Translations under genes and position numbers: made by a program
The notes under the pieces: generated by a model
What the model was told of the DNA's origin: nothing
Seen by the model: the letters and a program-made list of their open reading frames with translations, nothing else
Databases searched by the model: none
Shown: in pieces, positions 22,647 to 31,282 of the stretch
Position numbering within the stretch: position 1 is the first letter of the stretch
Layout of the letters: every line of letters starts with the position of its first letter
Source: Amycolatopsis sp. FBCC-B4732
GTDB taxonomy: Bacteria > Actinomycetota > Actinomycetes > Mycobacteriales > Pseudonocardiaceae
Direction of reading: 5' to 3'
Length of the DNA stretch: 64,000 bases
NCBI RefSeq assembly: GCF_023008405.1
Contig: NZ_CP095376.1
Span: 1,884,001-1,948,000, forward strand

Positions 22647-23114
22647 ATGACGAACGCCACCAGCACCAGGGTGCCCGCCCAGCAGGCTTCGGCCGAGGCC
22701 GCCAAGAAGGACGGCGCGCTGGTGACCTCGCAGGGATCGACCTCGATTTCCGAGGTCGTGGTGCAGAAGATCGCCGGCCTGGCCACGCGGGAGATCCCTG
22801 GGGTGCACGCCCTCGGCGGCGGTGCCGCGCGGGCGTTCTCGGCCATCCGCGAGCGGATCCCGGGCGCGACAGCGTCGGCCGGGCAAGGCGTGTCGGTCGA
22901 GGTCGGGGAGAAGCAGGCCGCCGTCGACCTGCAGATCGTCGTCGAATACGGCGTCTCCATCGCGGACCTGTCGCGCTCGGTGCGCCGCAACGTGATCACC
23001 GCGGTCGAGAAGATGAGCGGACTCGAGGTGGTCGAGGTCAACATCAACGTCGGCGACCTGCACATCCCGTCCGAGGACGAAGACGGGGCCGGCGAGACCG
23101 GCCGGGTGCAGTGA
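22647..23114 (+). CDS. Asp23/Gls24 family envelope stress response protein
   Basis: The 155-residue protein has an N-terminal polar region, then the Asp23 domain: GSTSISEVVVQKIAGLATREIPGV, VDLQIVVEYGVSIADLSRSVRRNVITAVEKM, and VVEVNINVGDLHIP. Asp23 proteins are abundant membrane-associated factors held by AmaP and linked to alkaline or envelope stress. The ATG follows a gaaggagatgcc RBS. It is the first gene of a six-gene operon in which each gene overlaps or nearly abuts the next. Confidence 0.9.
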   Translation: MTNATSTRVPAQQASAEAAKKDGALVTSQGSTSISEVVVQKIAGLATREIPGVHALGGGAARAFSAIRERIPGATASAGQGVSVEVGEKQAAVDLQIVVEYGVSIADLSRSVRRNVITAVEKMSGLEVVEVNINVGDLHIPSEDEDGAGETGRVQ

Positions 23115-23419
23115 CGCCCGAGCCGGACGCCGTCCGGATCGCCGATGCCGTGCGGGCCGTGCCCGGGGTGAGCGGCCTGCACGGCGGGCGGTTCGGCGAG
23201 ATCGCCACCCTCCTCCCGCCCCGGCGGGTCACCGGCGTCCGTGTCCGCGACGAGGACGTCACCATCGCGATCGCCGCGCGCTACCCGGTGGTGGTCGCCG
23301 ACGTCGCCGCGGCCGTGCGGGCCGCCGCCGGAGTCGACGGGCGGCCCGTGCACGTCGTCGTCGCCGACCTGGTCGAACCGTCGACCGTGGAGGAACAACC
23401 GAAGGAGAAGGTCTCGTGA
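23111..23419 (+). CDS. Gls24-operon hypothetical protein
   Basis: This 102-residue protein (VTPEPDAVRIADAVRAVPGV...) overlaps the preceding stop by 4 bases. Its pattern of IADAVRAVPGVSGLHGGRFGEIATLLPPRRVTGVRV followed by an IAARYPVVVADVAAAVRAAA stretch is a reduced version of the Asp23 fold: a short sheet with a long helix. It is a regular partner in actinobacterial Gls24/AmaP operons. The function is unknown, and a protein-binding role in the same complex is inferred. Confidence 0.75.
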   Translation: MTPEPDAVRIADAVRAVPGVSGLHGGRFGEIATLLPPRRVTGVRVRDEDVTIAIAARYPVVVADVAAAVRAAAGVDGRPVHVVVADLVEPSTVEEQPKEKVS

Positions 23420-23592
23420 ACTCGACTCAACTCGGTCTGCTCACCGGCCTCGTGCTCGGGCTGGCCGTCGCGATCGGTGGCTTCGGCGCGTTCGCGATCG
23501 TCGCCGTGCTCGGCGTCATCGGCTTTCTGGCCGGCCGCTACCTCGATGGCAAGCTCGACCTGTCGCAGCTCAGTGGCCGCGGTCGGGGCTGA
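23416..23592 (+). CDS. Small DUF2273-like membrane protein of the Gls24 operon
   Basis: The 58-residue frame starts at GTG 23416, overlapping the previous stop by 4 bases, and reads VNSTQLGLLTGLVLGLAVAI, with two hydrophobic segments (about 6-22 and 24-42) ending in RYLDGKLDLSQLSGRG. Small DUF2273-type proteins with this layout occur beside Asp23 and AmaP genes in many Gram-positives and probably join the membrane complex. Confidence 0.78.
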   Translation: MNSTQLGLLTGLVLGLAVAIGGFGAFAIVAVLGVIGFLAGRYLDGKLDLSQLSGRGRG

Positions 23593-23597
23593 GTGCC

Positions 23598-23978
23598 GTG
23601 ACCACGACACTGACCGCCCCGAGCGCCGAGCGCGGGGCGCTGACCATCGCCGACCAGGTGGTCGAACGACTGGCCGTGCACGCGGTTCGGGAGGTCGAGG
23701 ACGTCGGCGGCGCGGCCGGGCGCGTCCTCGGGCTGAGCGTCGGCGGGGAGGATCTCGACCGCTCCGCGAAGGTGAGCGTCCGCGTCGACGGCGAGGCCGT
23801 CACGCTCGACGTGCGGCTCTCGATCGTGTACCCCGCCTCGGTCGCGCGGACCACCGGCCGGGTGCGTGAGCACCTGCGACAGCGGGTGGCCGAGCTGACC
23901 GGGTTGACGGTGACGCGCGTCGACATCACCGTCACCGCGCTGCACACCACGGCGGCGACACCCCGGAGGGTGGCGTGA
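23598..23978 (+). CDS. Second Asp23/Gls24 family protein
   Basis: This 126-residue paralogue of the first operon gene has GALTIADQVVERLAVHAVREVEDV, VTLDVRLSIVYPASVARTTGRVREHLRQRV and LTVTRVDITVTALH, matching the three parts of the Asp23 domain. It lacks the polar N-terminal extension of the first copy. GTG 23598 lies 5 bp after the small membrane gene and its stop overlaps the next start. Two Asp23 proteins in one operon is common and suggests a hetero-oligomer. Confidence 0.87.
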   Translation: MTTTLTAPSAERGALTIADQVVERLAVHAVREVEDVGGAAGRVLGLSVGGEDLDRSAKVSVRVDGEAVTLDVRLSIVYPASVARTTGRVREHLRQRVAELTGLTVTRVDITVTALHTTAATPRRVA

Positions 23979-24505
23979 AGCGCCACCCGCGCCGCAGCCT
24001 CCCGGCCACACTGACCGCGCTCGTGCTGCTGGCCGCGTGCGTGCTCGTCGCGGTGGTCGCCGTCCAGCTGATCCTCGGGCAACGGCCGTGGATCAGCGTC
24101 GAGGCCGTCGCGTCATGGCTGCACGGGCAACGCTGGACGGACCTGCTGCCGGCCGCCGCCGGTGGGATCGCCGCGCTGCTCGGACTGGTTCTGCTGCTGG
24201 TCGCCGCACTGCCGGGTGCCGCCACCGTGCTGCCCGTGGAGGGTGGTCCGTTCGAGGCGGGGGTCGCTCGCGCCGGCTACCGCTCGACGCTGCGGGCGGC
24301 GGCGGCCGCGGTCGACGGTGCCTCCGCCGCCGCGGTCAAGCTCACCGCTCGCCGGGTCAAGGTCCGCGTCACCACCGCCCGTACCCGGCCGGACGGCCTC
24401 GCCGACGCCGTCCGCGAGGCGGTCGGTCACCGGCTCGACCAGATTCGCCCGGCCAATCGGCCCACCGTCTCGGTTCGGGTCCGCGCACCCCGGAGGTCGT
24501 CGTGA
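23975..24505 (+). CDS. DUF6286-type two-helix membrane protein
   Basis: This 176-residue protein has TM segments at about 12-32 and 55-78 (ALVLLAACVLVAVVAVQLIL; GGIAALLGLVLLLVAALPGA) and a cytoplasmic C-terminal domain (90-176) resembling the Asp23-associated helix-sheet unit. Such proteins accompany AmaP in actinobacteria. It starts at GTG 23975 overlapping the upstream gene and ends overlapping amaP. The role is presumably anchoring the Asp23 complex (inference). Confidence 0.8.
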   Translation: MKRHPRRSLPATLTALVLLAACVLVAVVAVQLILGQRPWISVEAVASWLHGQRWTDLLPAAAGGIAALLGLVLLLVAALPGAATVLPVEGGPFEAGVARAGYRSTLRAAAAAVDGASAAAVKLTARRVKVRVTTARTRPDGLADAVREAVGHRLDQIRPANRPTVSVRVRAPRRSS

Positions 24506-25074
24506 CGAACCTGAACCGCCCGGCCCGGCTCAACCGGCTCCTGCTCGGCCTGTTCGGGCTCGTCCTGCTGGCGGCGGGCGGGTTCGCAGTCGCCACCCAC
24601 TTCGGGCGGCTGCGCGTCCTCGACCCCGCGTCGCCGCTGGTGCCGGGCACGGCAAGGCCGCCGACCTGGGTGCTGTACGTGGCCGCTGCGTCGGCGGTCG
24701 TGCTCGGGCTGCTGGTGCTGCGCTGGCTGCTCGCCCAGCTCGCCCGCAGGCCCCGAACGCAGATCTGGCGGTTCGAAGCCGACCCGGAGCACGGCCGGAC
24801 GGAGCTGGCGGCCGACGCCGCGGTCGTGCCGTTCGCCGAGGAGCTGCGGGCCTACCCCGGCGTGCACGGCGCTCGCGCGACGCTGGCCGGGCCCCGCACG
24901 GATCCCGGCCTGGCGCTGGTGATCTCGGTGACGCAGGACGGCGATCCCGCGCGGATCCGGGAGCGCGTGGAAACCGAGGGACTGCCGCGGCTGCGCCAGG
25001 CCTTGGACTTGGACGAGCTGCCGGTCGCGGTCGAATTCCGCTTCAGCTCGGCGACCGGCCTCCGGGCCCGCTGA
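24502..25074 (+). CDS. amaP: Alkaline shock response membrane anchor protein AmaP
   Basis: This 190-residue protein has an N-terminal hairpin of two TM helices (about 12-30 and 55-75) and a soluble C-terminal domain with ELAADAAVVPFAEELRAYPGVHGARATLAGPR. AmaP recruits Asp23 to the membrane in Firmicutes and is the usual last gene of this operon in actinobacteria. GTG 24502 overlaps the previous stop by 4 bases. No terminator hairpin is obvious just after the stop. Confidence 0.82.
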   Translation: MTNLNRPARLNRLLLGLFGLVLLAAGGFAVATHFGRLRVLDPASPLVPGTARPPTWVLYVAAASAVVLGLLVLRWLLAQLARRPRTQIWRFEADPEHGRTELAADAAVVPFAEELRAYPGVHGARATLAGPRTDPGLALVISVTQDGDPARIRERVETEGLPRLRQALDLDELPVAVEFRFSSATGLRAR

Positions 25075-25477
25075 CGCGACCGGCTCCTCAGCGCCCGCAT
25101 CCTGGGATGGACGATCCACGGGCCTGGTCGCGCGAGAACGCGACGTGCCGGCCCGCCGCCGATCACGAGGGGCCGGTGGGTGGCCGCATTGCACGACGTC
25201 GCCCGTCGTGTCGAGGGCAAGCGCCGGCGCCGGCGCTGTGGTGCTGCGCGGCGAGGACGTCCCAGCGGTACGGCGGTTCGCGGGCAAACCGATCGGCCCG
25301 CAGTGGAATCGGGTGGCGGACCAGCGCGTCTGGCACGGTGCACCCGGACCAGGCTCGGCCTGAGCGAAGGCATCCGGGGCACCACGATCGATTGAATGAT
25401 CATCTTTCTGCCAGCTGTTTTCCGCCCGGGCACGCACGATGACCGGAGCAACAGCCGAGGTGGAGGTGTCCGGTTCG
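25075..25477. other. Gene-free gap ahead of the adhesin gene
   Basis: These 400 bp have frames on both strands but none with a start, RBS and convincing composition. They should contain the promoter of the adhesin gene. An AT-richer stretch around 25385-25420 is the most likely promoter position, but no clear -35/-10 pair is seen. Confidence 0.4.
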
Positions 25478-28400
25478 ATGGGTGGCTGGTCGCGGCGGAA
25501 AGTGCCGGCGCTGGTGGCGGTGGTGGCGTTGCTCGCGTGGTGTGTGTCCGCGTTCGGGCCGGCGGCGCGCGCCGCCGCCGCGACCCACGACTGCGGGTTC
25601 GCCTCGGCGGGCACCGGTACCTACGCGCGGACGCTGTGCTGGTTCGACCTGTCCGGGTACGACGCCGCGGAGGCCACCTCCGCGGCGGGGCAGCGGCTGA
25701 CCTTCGCGCTGCCCGGCGGGTACCGCCTCGCGGTCACGCTCAAGGTGTCCGGCGGTCCCGTGGCCGCGAACCGGCTGCCGACCTACTCCGCGGCCTACCT
25801 GGGCAACTCCGGGCACTACACGGGGGTTCCGGGGCAGCCGGCGCTGTACCAGACCTCCTTCGGCTCGACGACGGTCGCCGCGCTGACCGACATCGTGGCC
25901 ACCGACAGCACCGGGGCGGTGGTGCAGGGCTACGCGCTGGTCGGCGCCGACGCCGAATCGACCGACGCCGGCGAGTCGATCGAGTGGACCTCGTCCTCGC
26001 GGCTCGAGTCGCTGACCGCCACCGGGACCGATCCGGGGATCGGCAACGCCTGCGGCGGCGCGTACACCGGCATCGGCACCCGGACGGTGCGGTGCGCCGG
26101 GCGCACGGGCGCCAACAAGACCGGCACCGCGATCATCTCCGCCGAAGACCCCACGTCGTTCAGCCAGCGCATGGTGGGTGGCGGGCGCCAGGCGGTGGGG
26201 TTCGGCGTGCTGGTCTCCAGCCTCCAGCTGACCAAGAAGGTCGTGCGGGGTTTCCCCGGCGACTCCTTCGCCGTCTCGGTCGCCGCGCCGGGCGGGAGCG
26301 TGCTCGGTGCCGCCGACACCGGCGGCGGCACCTCGGCGAGCACCGGCGAAGTCACGGTGCTGGCCGGTGCCCGCGGGGGCGACTACACCCTGGGGGAGAC
26401 GGCGACCTCGGGGCTGGAGTCCAATTACGACAGAGCCTGGTCCTGCACGCGCAACGGCGAGACGGACGGGGAACTGCCCACCGGCGACGCCGGTGGCTCG
26501 GCGCGGGTGCACGTCGGCATCGGCGACTTCGTGTCCTGCACGGTCACGAACACGGCGAAACCCGCGACGCTGAAGCTGGAGAAGCACGCCGCCGCAGCGG
26601 TCGACGTGAACCGCAACGGGATCACCGACGCGGGTGACACCATCGGGTACACCTTCACCGTCACCAACACCGGCGCGCTGGAGCTGCACGACATCACCGT
26701 GACCGACGCCAAGGCCGGACCGGTCACGTGCCCTCGGTCGAGCCTCGCGCCGGGGGAGTCGCAGACCTGCACCGCGCGTGCCCCGTACGTCGTCAGCCCG
26801 GCCGACGAGAACTCCGGGGCGGCGGTCAACACCGCAACGGCCTCCGGGCTCCCGCCGGGCAGCGCCACCCGGGTGACGTCGGACCCCTCGTCGACCCGCA
26901 CCCCGACCGAGAAGCCGGCGCCGGCCCTGACGCTGAAGAAGTCGGTCTCGCCCGACAACCCGGACGCTTACACCGCCGGCCGGCCGATCACCTACTCGTT
27001 CCGGGTGACCAACACGGGCAACGTGCCGCTGAACGAGATCGGCGTCGACGAGACCGCGTTCTCCGGCAGCGGCGTCCTGTCCACCACGCTGTGCCCGGTC
27101 GCCACGCTGGCTCCCGGCGCGAGCACGACCTGCACCGCCACCTACGTCCTGACCCAGGCCGACGTCGATGCGGGCCGGCTGGACAACACCGCCACCGCGC
27201 ACGGCAAGCAGCCCGGCTCGACGGTCCCGACCACGTCGAACCCCTCGAGCGTCTCGGTCCCGACGCCGGCGCACCCGGCGATCACCCTGGTCAAGACCGC
27301 CGACCCGACCACCGTCGACCGCGCCGGCCAGTCCGTCGGCTACACGTTCCTGGTCACCAACACCGGTGACGTGACGCTGCGCGACGTCGGGGTCGCCGAG
27401 ACCCGGTTCACCGGCTCCGGCCCGGCGCCCGTCGTGTCCTGCCCGTCCGGGGCGCTCGCTCCCGGTGCCGCGCGGACCTGCCGGGCGACCTACCCGGTCA
27501 CGCAGGCCGACATCGACGCGGGTGCGGTCGAGAACACCGCCGTCGCGCACGGCACGGCACCGCGCGCGGCGGAACCGACCACGTCGGCGCCGTCGTCGGC
27601 GAAGGTGACCGTCACCCGCGCGGCCGCGTTGACCCTGGCGAAGTCCGCGGACCCGGCCACCGTCGCTTCCGTTGGCGAGCCGGTCCGCTACTCGTTCACG
27701 CTGCGGAACACCGGCAACGTGACGCTGACCGGGGTGGCGGTCACCGAAGGCGCGTTCAGCGGCCGTGGAACGCTGTCTCCCGTCGCCTGCCCGGCCGGGA
27801 GCGACGTGCTGGCCCCCGGCCAGGTCGTCACCTGCACGGCTGACTACGCGGTGACCCAGGCCGACCTCGACGCCGGCCGGATCACCAACAGCGCCACCGC
27901 GGCGGGAACCCCGCCCCCAGGGTTGCCGGCCGTGACCACGCCGCCGGCGTCCGCGGTCGTCACCGCCGGCGGCGGCCCCGCGCTCACCTTGGTCAAGTCC
28001 GCCGAACCGGCCACTGTCGCCGGTGCCGGGGAGACTGTGACCTACCGGTTCGCCGTGACCAACACCGGGAACCGCACCCTCGCCTCGGTGGCCGTGCGCG
28101 AGACGGCGTTCAGCGGCTCCGGCCCGGCGCCGGTCGTCGAGTGCCCGTCGCGGACGCTGGCGCCCGGGCAGGCACAGACCTGCACCGCTGCCTACACCCT
28201 GACCCAGGCGGACGCCGACGCCGGAGCGGTGACCAACACGGCCGAGGCGACCGGCACCGGTCCCGGCGGCGAACCGGTCACCTCGAGTCCGTCGCAGGCA
28301 CAGGTGACCGTGCCCGGCAAGCCGGGACTGTCACTGGTCAAGTCGGCGGACCCGTCCGACGACGGCCACTTCCGGGCCGGGCAGGCGGTCACCTACACCT

Positions 28401-29524
28401 TCGTGGTCACCAACACCGGGAACCGCACGCTGACCGCGGTCGAGGTGCGCGAGACAGCGTTCTCGGGCACCGGCCGCCTTTCCCCGCCGGCCTGCCCGGG
28501 CGGCGGCGCGACGGTGGCCAGGCTGGCGCCGGGGGAGCAGGCGATCTGCACCGCCGGCTACGTGCTCACCCAGTCCGATGTGGACGCCGGGAAGGTCGTC
28601 AACACCGCGGTCGCCACCGGTACCCCGCCCGAAGGCGAACCGCCGGTCTCGGAGCCGTCGACGGTTGTCGTGCCGACGCCGCCGGACGCCGCGCTCGGCC
28701 TGGCGAAGACGGCTTCGCCGGAGACGGTTTCCGCGGCCGGACAGGAGGTCACCTACTCGTTCGTCGTCACCAACACCGGCAACGTGACGCTCACCGCGCT
28801 GTCGGTCCGCGAAACCCACTTCACCGGGAGCGGCAGGCCACCGGCTCCGGTCTGCCCCGCCGGCGCGTTGGCGCCGGGACAACATGTCACGTGTACAGCC
28901 ACCTACCGCGTCACACAGTCCGATGTGGACGCCGGGCGGATCGACAACACGGCCGTCGCGGCCGGCACCCCGCCCTCGGGCGGGCCACCGGTGGAGTCGG
29001 CGCCCGCGAGCGCGGCGGTGCGGATCACCGCGGCCGCGGCCCTCACGATCACCAAGGCGGCCCGGCCGATCGACGTGAACGGCGACGGCTCGATCGGTGC
29101 CGGCGACCGGATCGAGTGGACGATCACCGTCACCAACACGGGCGCGGTCACCGTCCGGGAGATCCGGGTCGACGACCCGTCGGCGGGCGCGGTGACCTGC
29201 CCTGCGACGGCACTGGTGCCGGGGCAGGCGATGACGTGCACGGTGCCCGCGCACACCGTCACCGCCGCCGACGTGGCCACGGGTCGGGTGCGCAACGTAG
29301 CCACCGCGGCCGGCACCGGATCCGACGGATCGGCGGTCCCCGCCGGGCAGGCGGTCGCCGACGTCCCGGTCACTCCCGCACCGGCACCGGCACCGGCCCG
29401 GAGCCCGCACCGGCTACCCGACACCGGCACGGACGTGGGCAGGCTGCTCGGCCTGTCGGGCGTGCTGCTCCTGGCCGGAGCGGCGCTGTGCGCGGCCGTC
29501 AGGCGACGCGACGCGGGCCGGTGA
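25478..29524 (+). CDS. Large cell-wall adhesin with eight DUF11/DUF7507-type repeats and LPDTG anchor
   Basis: The 1348-residue protein starts at ATG 25478, behind a gaggtggagg RBS, with a signal peptide (about 1-36, ending FGPAARAAAA). Residues 37-240 form an N-terminal CshA-like non-repeat domain (CGFASAGTGTYARTLCWFDL). A prealbumin-like segment follows (about 250-350), then eight repeats of about 110-120 residues, each with a VTNTGN core and a CPxxxLAPGxxxTC pair of cysteines. The C-terminus is a sortase signal: LPDTG, a hydrophobic helix and RRRDAGR. It would be covalently attached to the wall. Binding partner unknown. No sortase gene is in the window. Confidence 0.9.
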   Translation: MGGWSRRKVPALVAVVALLAWCVSAFGPAARAAAATHDCGFASAGTGTYARTLCWFDLSGYDAAEATSAAGQRLTFALPGGYRLAVTLKVSGGPVAANRLPTYSAAYLGNSGHYTGVPGQPALYQTSFGSTTVAALTDIVATDSTGAVVQGYALVGADAESTDAGESIEWTSSSRLESLTATGTDPGIGNACGGAYTGIGTRTVRCAGRTGANKTGTAIISAEDPTSFSQRMVGGGRQAVGFGVLVSSLQLTKKVVRGFPGDSFAVSVAAPGGSVLGAADTGGGTSASTGEVTVLAGARGGDYTLGETATSGLESNYDRAWSCTRNGETDGELPTGDAGGSARVHVGIGDFVSCTVTNTAKPATLKLEKHAAAAVDVNRNGITDAGDTIGYTFTVTNTGALELHDITVTDAKAGPVTCPRSSLAPGESQTCTARAPYVVSPADENSGAAVNTATASGLPPGSATRVTSDPSSTRTPTEKPAPALTLKKSVSPDNPDAYTAGRPITYSFRVTNTGNVPLNEIGVDETAFSGSGVLSTTLCPVATLAPGASTTCTATYVLTQADVDAGRLDNTATAHGKQPGSTVPTTSNPSSVSVPTPAHPAITLVKTADPTTVDRAGQSVGYTFLVTNTGDVTLRDVGVAETRFTGSGPAPVVSCPSGALAPGAARTCRATYPVTQADIDAGAVENTAVAHGTAPRAAEPTTSAPSSAKVTVTRAAALTLAKSADPATVASVGEPVRYSFTLRNTGNVTLTGVAVTEGAFSGRGTLSPVACPAGSDVLAPGQVVTCTADYAVTQADLDAGRITNSATAAGTPPPGLPAVTTPPASAVVTAGGGPALTLVKSAEPATVAGAGETVTYRFAVTNTGNRTLASVAVRETAFSGSGPAPVVECPSRTLAPGQAQTCTAAYTLTQADADAGAVTNTAEATGTGPGGEPVTSSPSQAQVTVPGKPGLSLVKSADPSDDGHFRAGQAVTYTFVVTNTGNRTLTAVEVRETAFSGTGRLSPPACPGGGATVARLAPGEQAICTAGYVLTQSDVDAGKVVNTAVATGTPPEGEPPVSEPSTVVVPTPPDAALGLAKTASPETVSAAGQEVTYSFVVTNTGNVTLTALSVRETHFTGSGRPPAPVCPAGALAPGQHVTCTATYRVTQSDVDAGRIDNTAVAAGTPPSGGPPVESAPASAAVRITAAAALTITKAARPIDVNGDGSIGAGDRIEWTITVTNTGAVTVREIRVDDPSAGAVTCPATALVPGQAMTCTVPAHTVTAADVATGRVRNVATAAGTGSDGSAVPAGQAVADVPVTPAPAPAPARSPHRLPDTGTDVGRLLGLSGVLLLAGAALCAAVRRRDAGR
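26563..29373 (+). repeat. Eight tandem DUF11/DUF7507-type repeats
   Basis: Eight units follow one another, each beginning with a (A/T)LxLxK motif and a YxFxVTNTGN core. The first and last units carry DVNxNGxxxAGD, an apparent calcium-binding insertion, and the middle six are closer to each other. Unit length is about 110-120 codons. The high similarity of the middle units makes copy-number change by recombination likely. Confidence 0.8.
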
Positions 29525-29972
29525 ACCGGTGCGGAGTCGTTCGGGCCGTTCCGTTCTTGCGCCCGACGAAGCCGAGGGTGTTCTGCAACGCCGTGTTCGG
29601 GCCGACGCCCGGGGGACCCGGCCGCGGGCGGCTGGGCGGTCGCCCTCGTCGTCGCGCCGGGCATGCCCGCCGCCCGGTTCAGCATCAGCGCCGTGGAACG
29701 CGAGAGATCGCCGGCTCGCCTTCGTTTCCTCGCTGGCGTCGCGGCGATGGGGTTGTGGCGCCACGCGGTTCACCCGCGGCGCGGGCAGTGGAACCGGCCG
29801 GCGTCGGAACGTGAGCTTCGGGCTCGTCAGCGGCGGGCCGTACTGGTGGCTGACGGCGCTCCCGCCGGGCATCGTCCTGGGCGGCCGAGAGTCCCGAAGC
29901 CCGGTAATCGTGCGGTAAGGATCATCGGGCGGGAACCGTGTGAGACTGGGGTGATCCGACGAGGAGGTCACC
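29525..29972. other. Gene-free gap of about 450 bp
   Basis: No frame with convincing composition is seen. A plus-strand stretch near 29635-29690 reads GWAVALVVAPGMPAARFSIS and may be decayed coding sequence. Just before the next gene is a gacgaggaggtcacc ribosome site. Confidence 0.35.
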
Positions 29973-30344
29973 ATGACCCGCAGTCACCCGCACCCGGCCT
30001 CGACCGGCGGTGCGACCTGGAACCGGTGGAGCCGCACGGGAATCTCGGTCGTTTTCGCACTGATCGTGGCCGGCGGCGCGAAAGTCGCGTTCGACCTCAG
30101 CAGCACCATGATGACGCACCTCGCCGCCGTGGGTGCCTGGATGATCCTCGCGCTGGGGCTGGCCTACGCGGGAGTCCGGATTCGGCCTGGCCTCGGCGGC
30201 GCGCTCTTGACGGGCTTCGGAATCGGGGCCTTGCTGGTGGTTTCTTCGGCGGTATGCAGATGTTCGCCTGACCGCCGTACACGATCACGAAGACGGTGGC
30301 GTTCTTGGTGGGGATGGTGCTGCAGAGGATCTTCGCGCCGTTGA
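29973..30344 (+). pseudogene. Small membrane protein, probably 3'-truncated
   Basis: ATG 29973 has a strong aggaggt RBS. The first 90 residues look natural: an N-terminal polar region and hydrophobic segments at about 24-42, 49-66 and 74-90 (ISVVFALIVAGGAKVAF; LAAVGAWMILALGLAYAGV). After residue 90 (position about 30245) the frame turns into Arg/Trp-rich sequence antisense to a fasciclin-like remnant. The native C-terminus was probably lost at a junction there. The original family is not known. Confidence 0.5.
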
Positions 30345-30440
30345 CGGTCATGTTCTCGCCCGAGCCCTCGGTAGCCACGAACCTGGCACCGACGGGCAAC
30401 TTTTCCGCCGGAATTCCCTTCCGGACACGGAGTTGCGGCA
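30246..30440 (-). pseudogene. Fasciclin-domain gene remnant (C-terminal part only)
   Basis: Read on the minus strand, this segment encodes PVGARFVATEGSGENMTVNG, AKILCSTIPTKNATVFVI, the H2 box of fasciclin domains (usually ending in NATVFVIDSVL). The family ending is replaced by VYGGQANIC at position about 30250 and no start or upstream half of the domain is found. It is a relic of a secreted fasciclin adhesion protein, cut at the same point where the opposing membrane-protein gene loses its end. Confidence 0.6.
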
Positions 30441-30565
30441 ACTCCTGAGTTGCCGGGCAAGCCGGCGCTCCGCAGCGTTCCAGCGCACACCCCTGATCGC
30501 CGCTTCGAATTCGCCGAACTGCTGCACGCCCCCCGGCCGGCGTGGCCGGGATAGAGCGACGGAAC

Positions 30566-30610
30566 GGGCGAGTCTGGGCAACTGCGTCGCGTAGTTGCCC
30601 AGACTCGCCC
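30566..30610 (-). terminator. 18-bp perfect stem terminator after the DUF305 gene
   Basis: GGGCGAGTCTGGGCAACT (30566-30583) and its exact complement (30593-30610) enclose a 9-nt loop, 15 bp beyond the DUF305 stop. This is the longest perfect hairpin noticed in the window and is well placed to end the DUF305 transcript. Confidence 0.75.
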
Positions 30611-30625
30611 GCCGACCGCAAGGGA

Positions 30626-31228
30626 TCAGCTCTGCTGCAGCAGGCCCTGCATCTCGGTGATCTCCGCCTGCTGGGCGTCGATGATCTTCTGGGCGAGCGC
30701 CTTCGCATCGGGGTTGCTGCCCCTGCTCAGTTCGTACTCGGCCATGCCGACCGCGCCCCGGTGATGGTTGATCATCATGTCGAGCCACGCCCTGTCGAAC
30801 TCGGTGCCCTTGGCGGCATCGAGCTTCGTCATGTCGTCGGCCGACATCATGCCGGGCATCGACTCGGCGGTCATTCCCGGCATGGTCGACGTCGCGCTCG
30901 CGCCCCAAGTGGACAGCCACCCCTGCATCAGCTTGATCTCGGGGTCTTGCGCCTTCTCGATCCGTCCGGCGAGATCGACGACCTTCGGGTTGGTGCTTCG
31001 CGTGGGCACCAGTTTCGCCATGTCGAGGGCCTGGCTGTGGTGCGGGATCATCTGCCGGGCGAACGTGACGTCGTCCGCGTTGTGCCCCGCCCGCGGACCG
31101 GAGGCGGGTGCTGGAGCCGGCGCGGAGGAATGCGACTCCATGCCGGACATCGAGTCGTTGCTGCTGCACGCGCCGAGGACGGCAGCTGAGGCGACGGCGA
31201 GCGCGCCGAGGAACAGTTTTTTGCGCAC
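30626..31228 (-). CDS. DUF305 lipoprotein (CopM-like)
   Basis: This 200-residue lipoprotein has a signal peptide with lipobox LGAC near residue 20 and two DUF305 histidine motifs, MIPHHSQALDMAKL and MMINHHRGAVGMAEYEL, with Met-rich stretches between them (MPGMTAESMPGMMSADDM). Relatives such as CopM bind copper in the periplasm or at the surface. His/Met content makes extracellular copper handling the best guess. It is followed by a strong terminator and preceded on the same strand by the DUF6153 gene 54 bp away, a frequent partner. Confidence 0.9.
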   Translation of the reverse strand: MRKKLFLGALAVASAAVLGACSSNDSMSGMESHSSAPAPAPASGPRAGHNADDVTFARQMIPHHSQALDMAKLVPTRSTNPKVVDLAGRIEKAQDPEIKLMQGWLSTWGASATSTMPGMTAESMPGMMSADDMTKLDAAKGTEFDRAWLDMMINHHRGAVGMAEYELSRGSNPDAKALAQKIIDAQQAEITEMQGLLQQS

Positions 31229-31282
31229 GACAAAACCTTCTCTGGGAGGTGGGTGTGACAGTGGCCGGTGTGGTCCGGCACA

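Noticed and set aside
26557..29370. Tandem repeat region in the adhesin as a possible non-coding or mobile repeat
   Set aside because: The repeats are in one uninterrupted frame and follow a known surface-domain pattern, so they are protein repeats.
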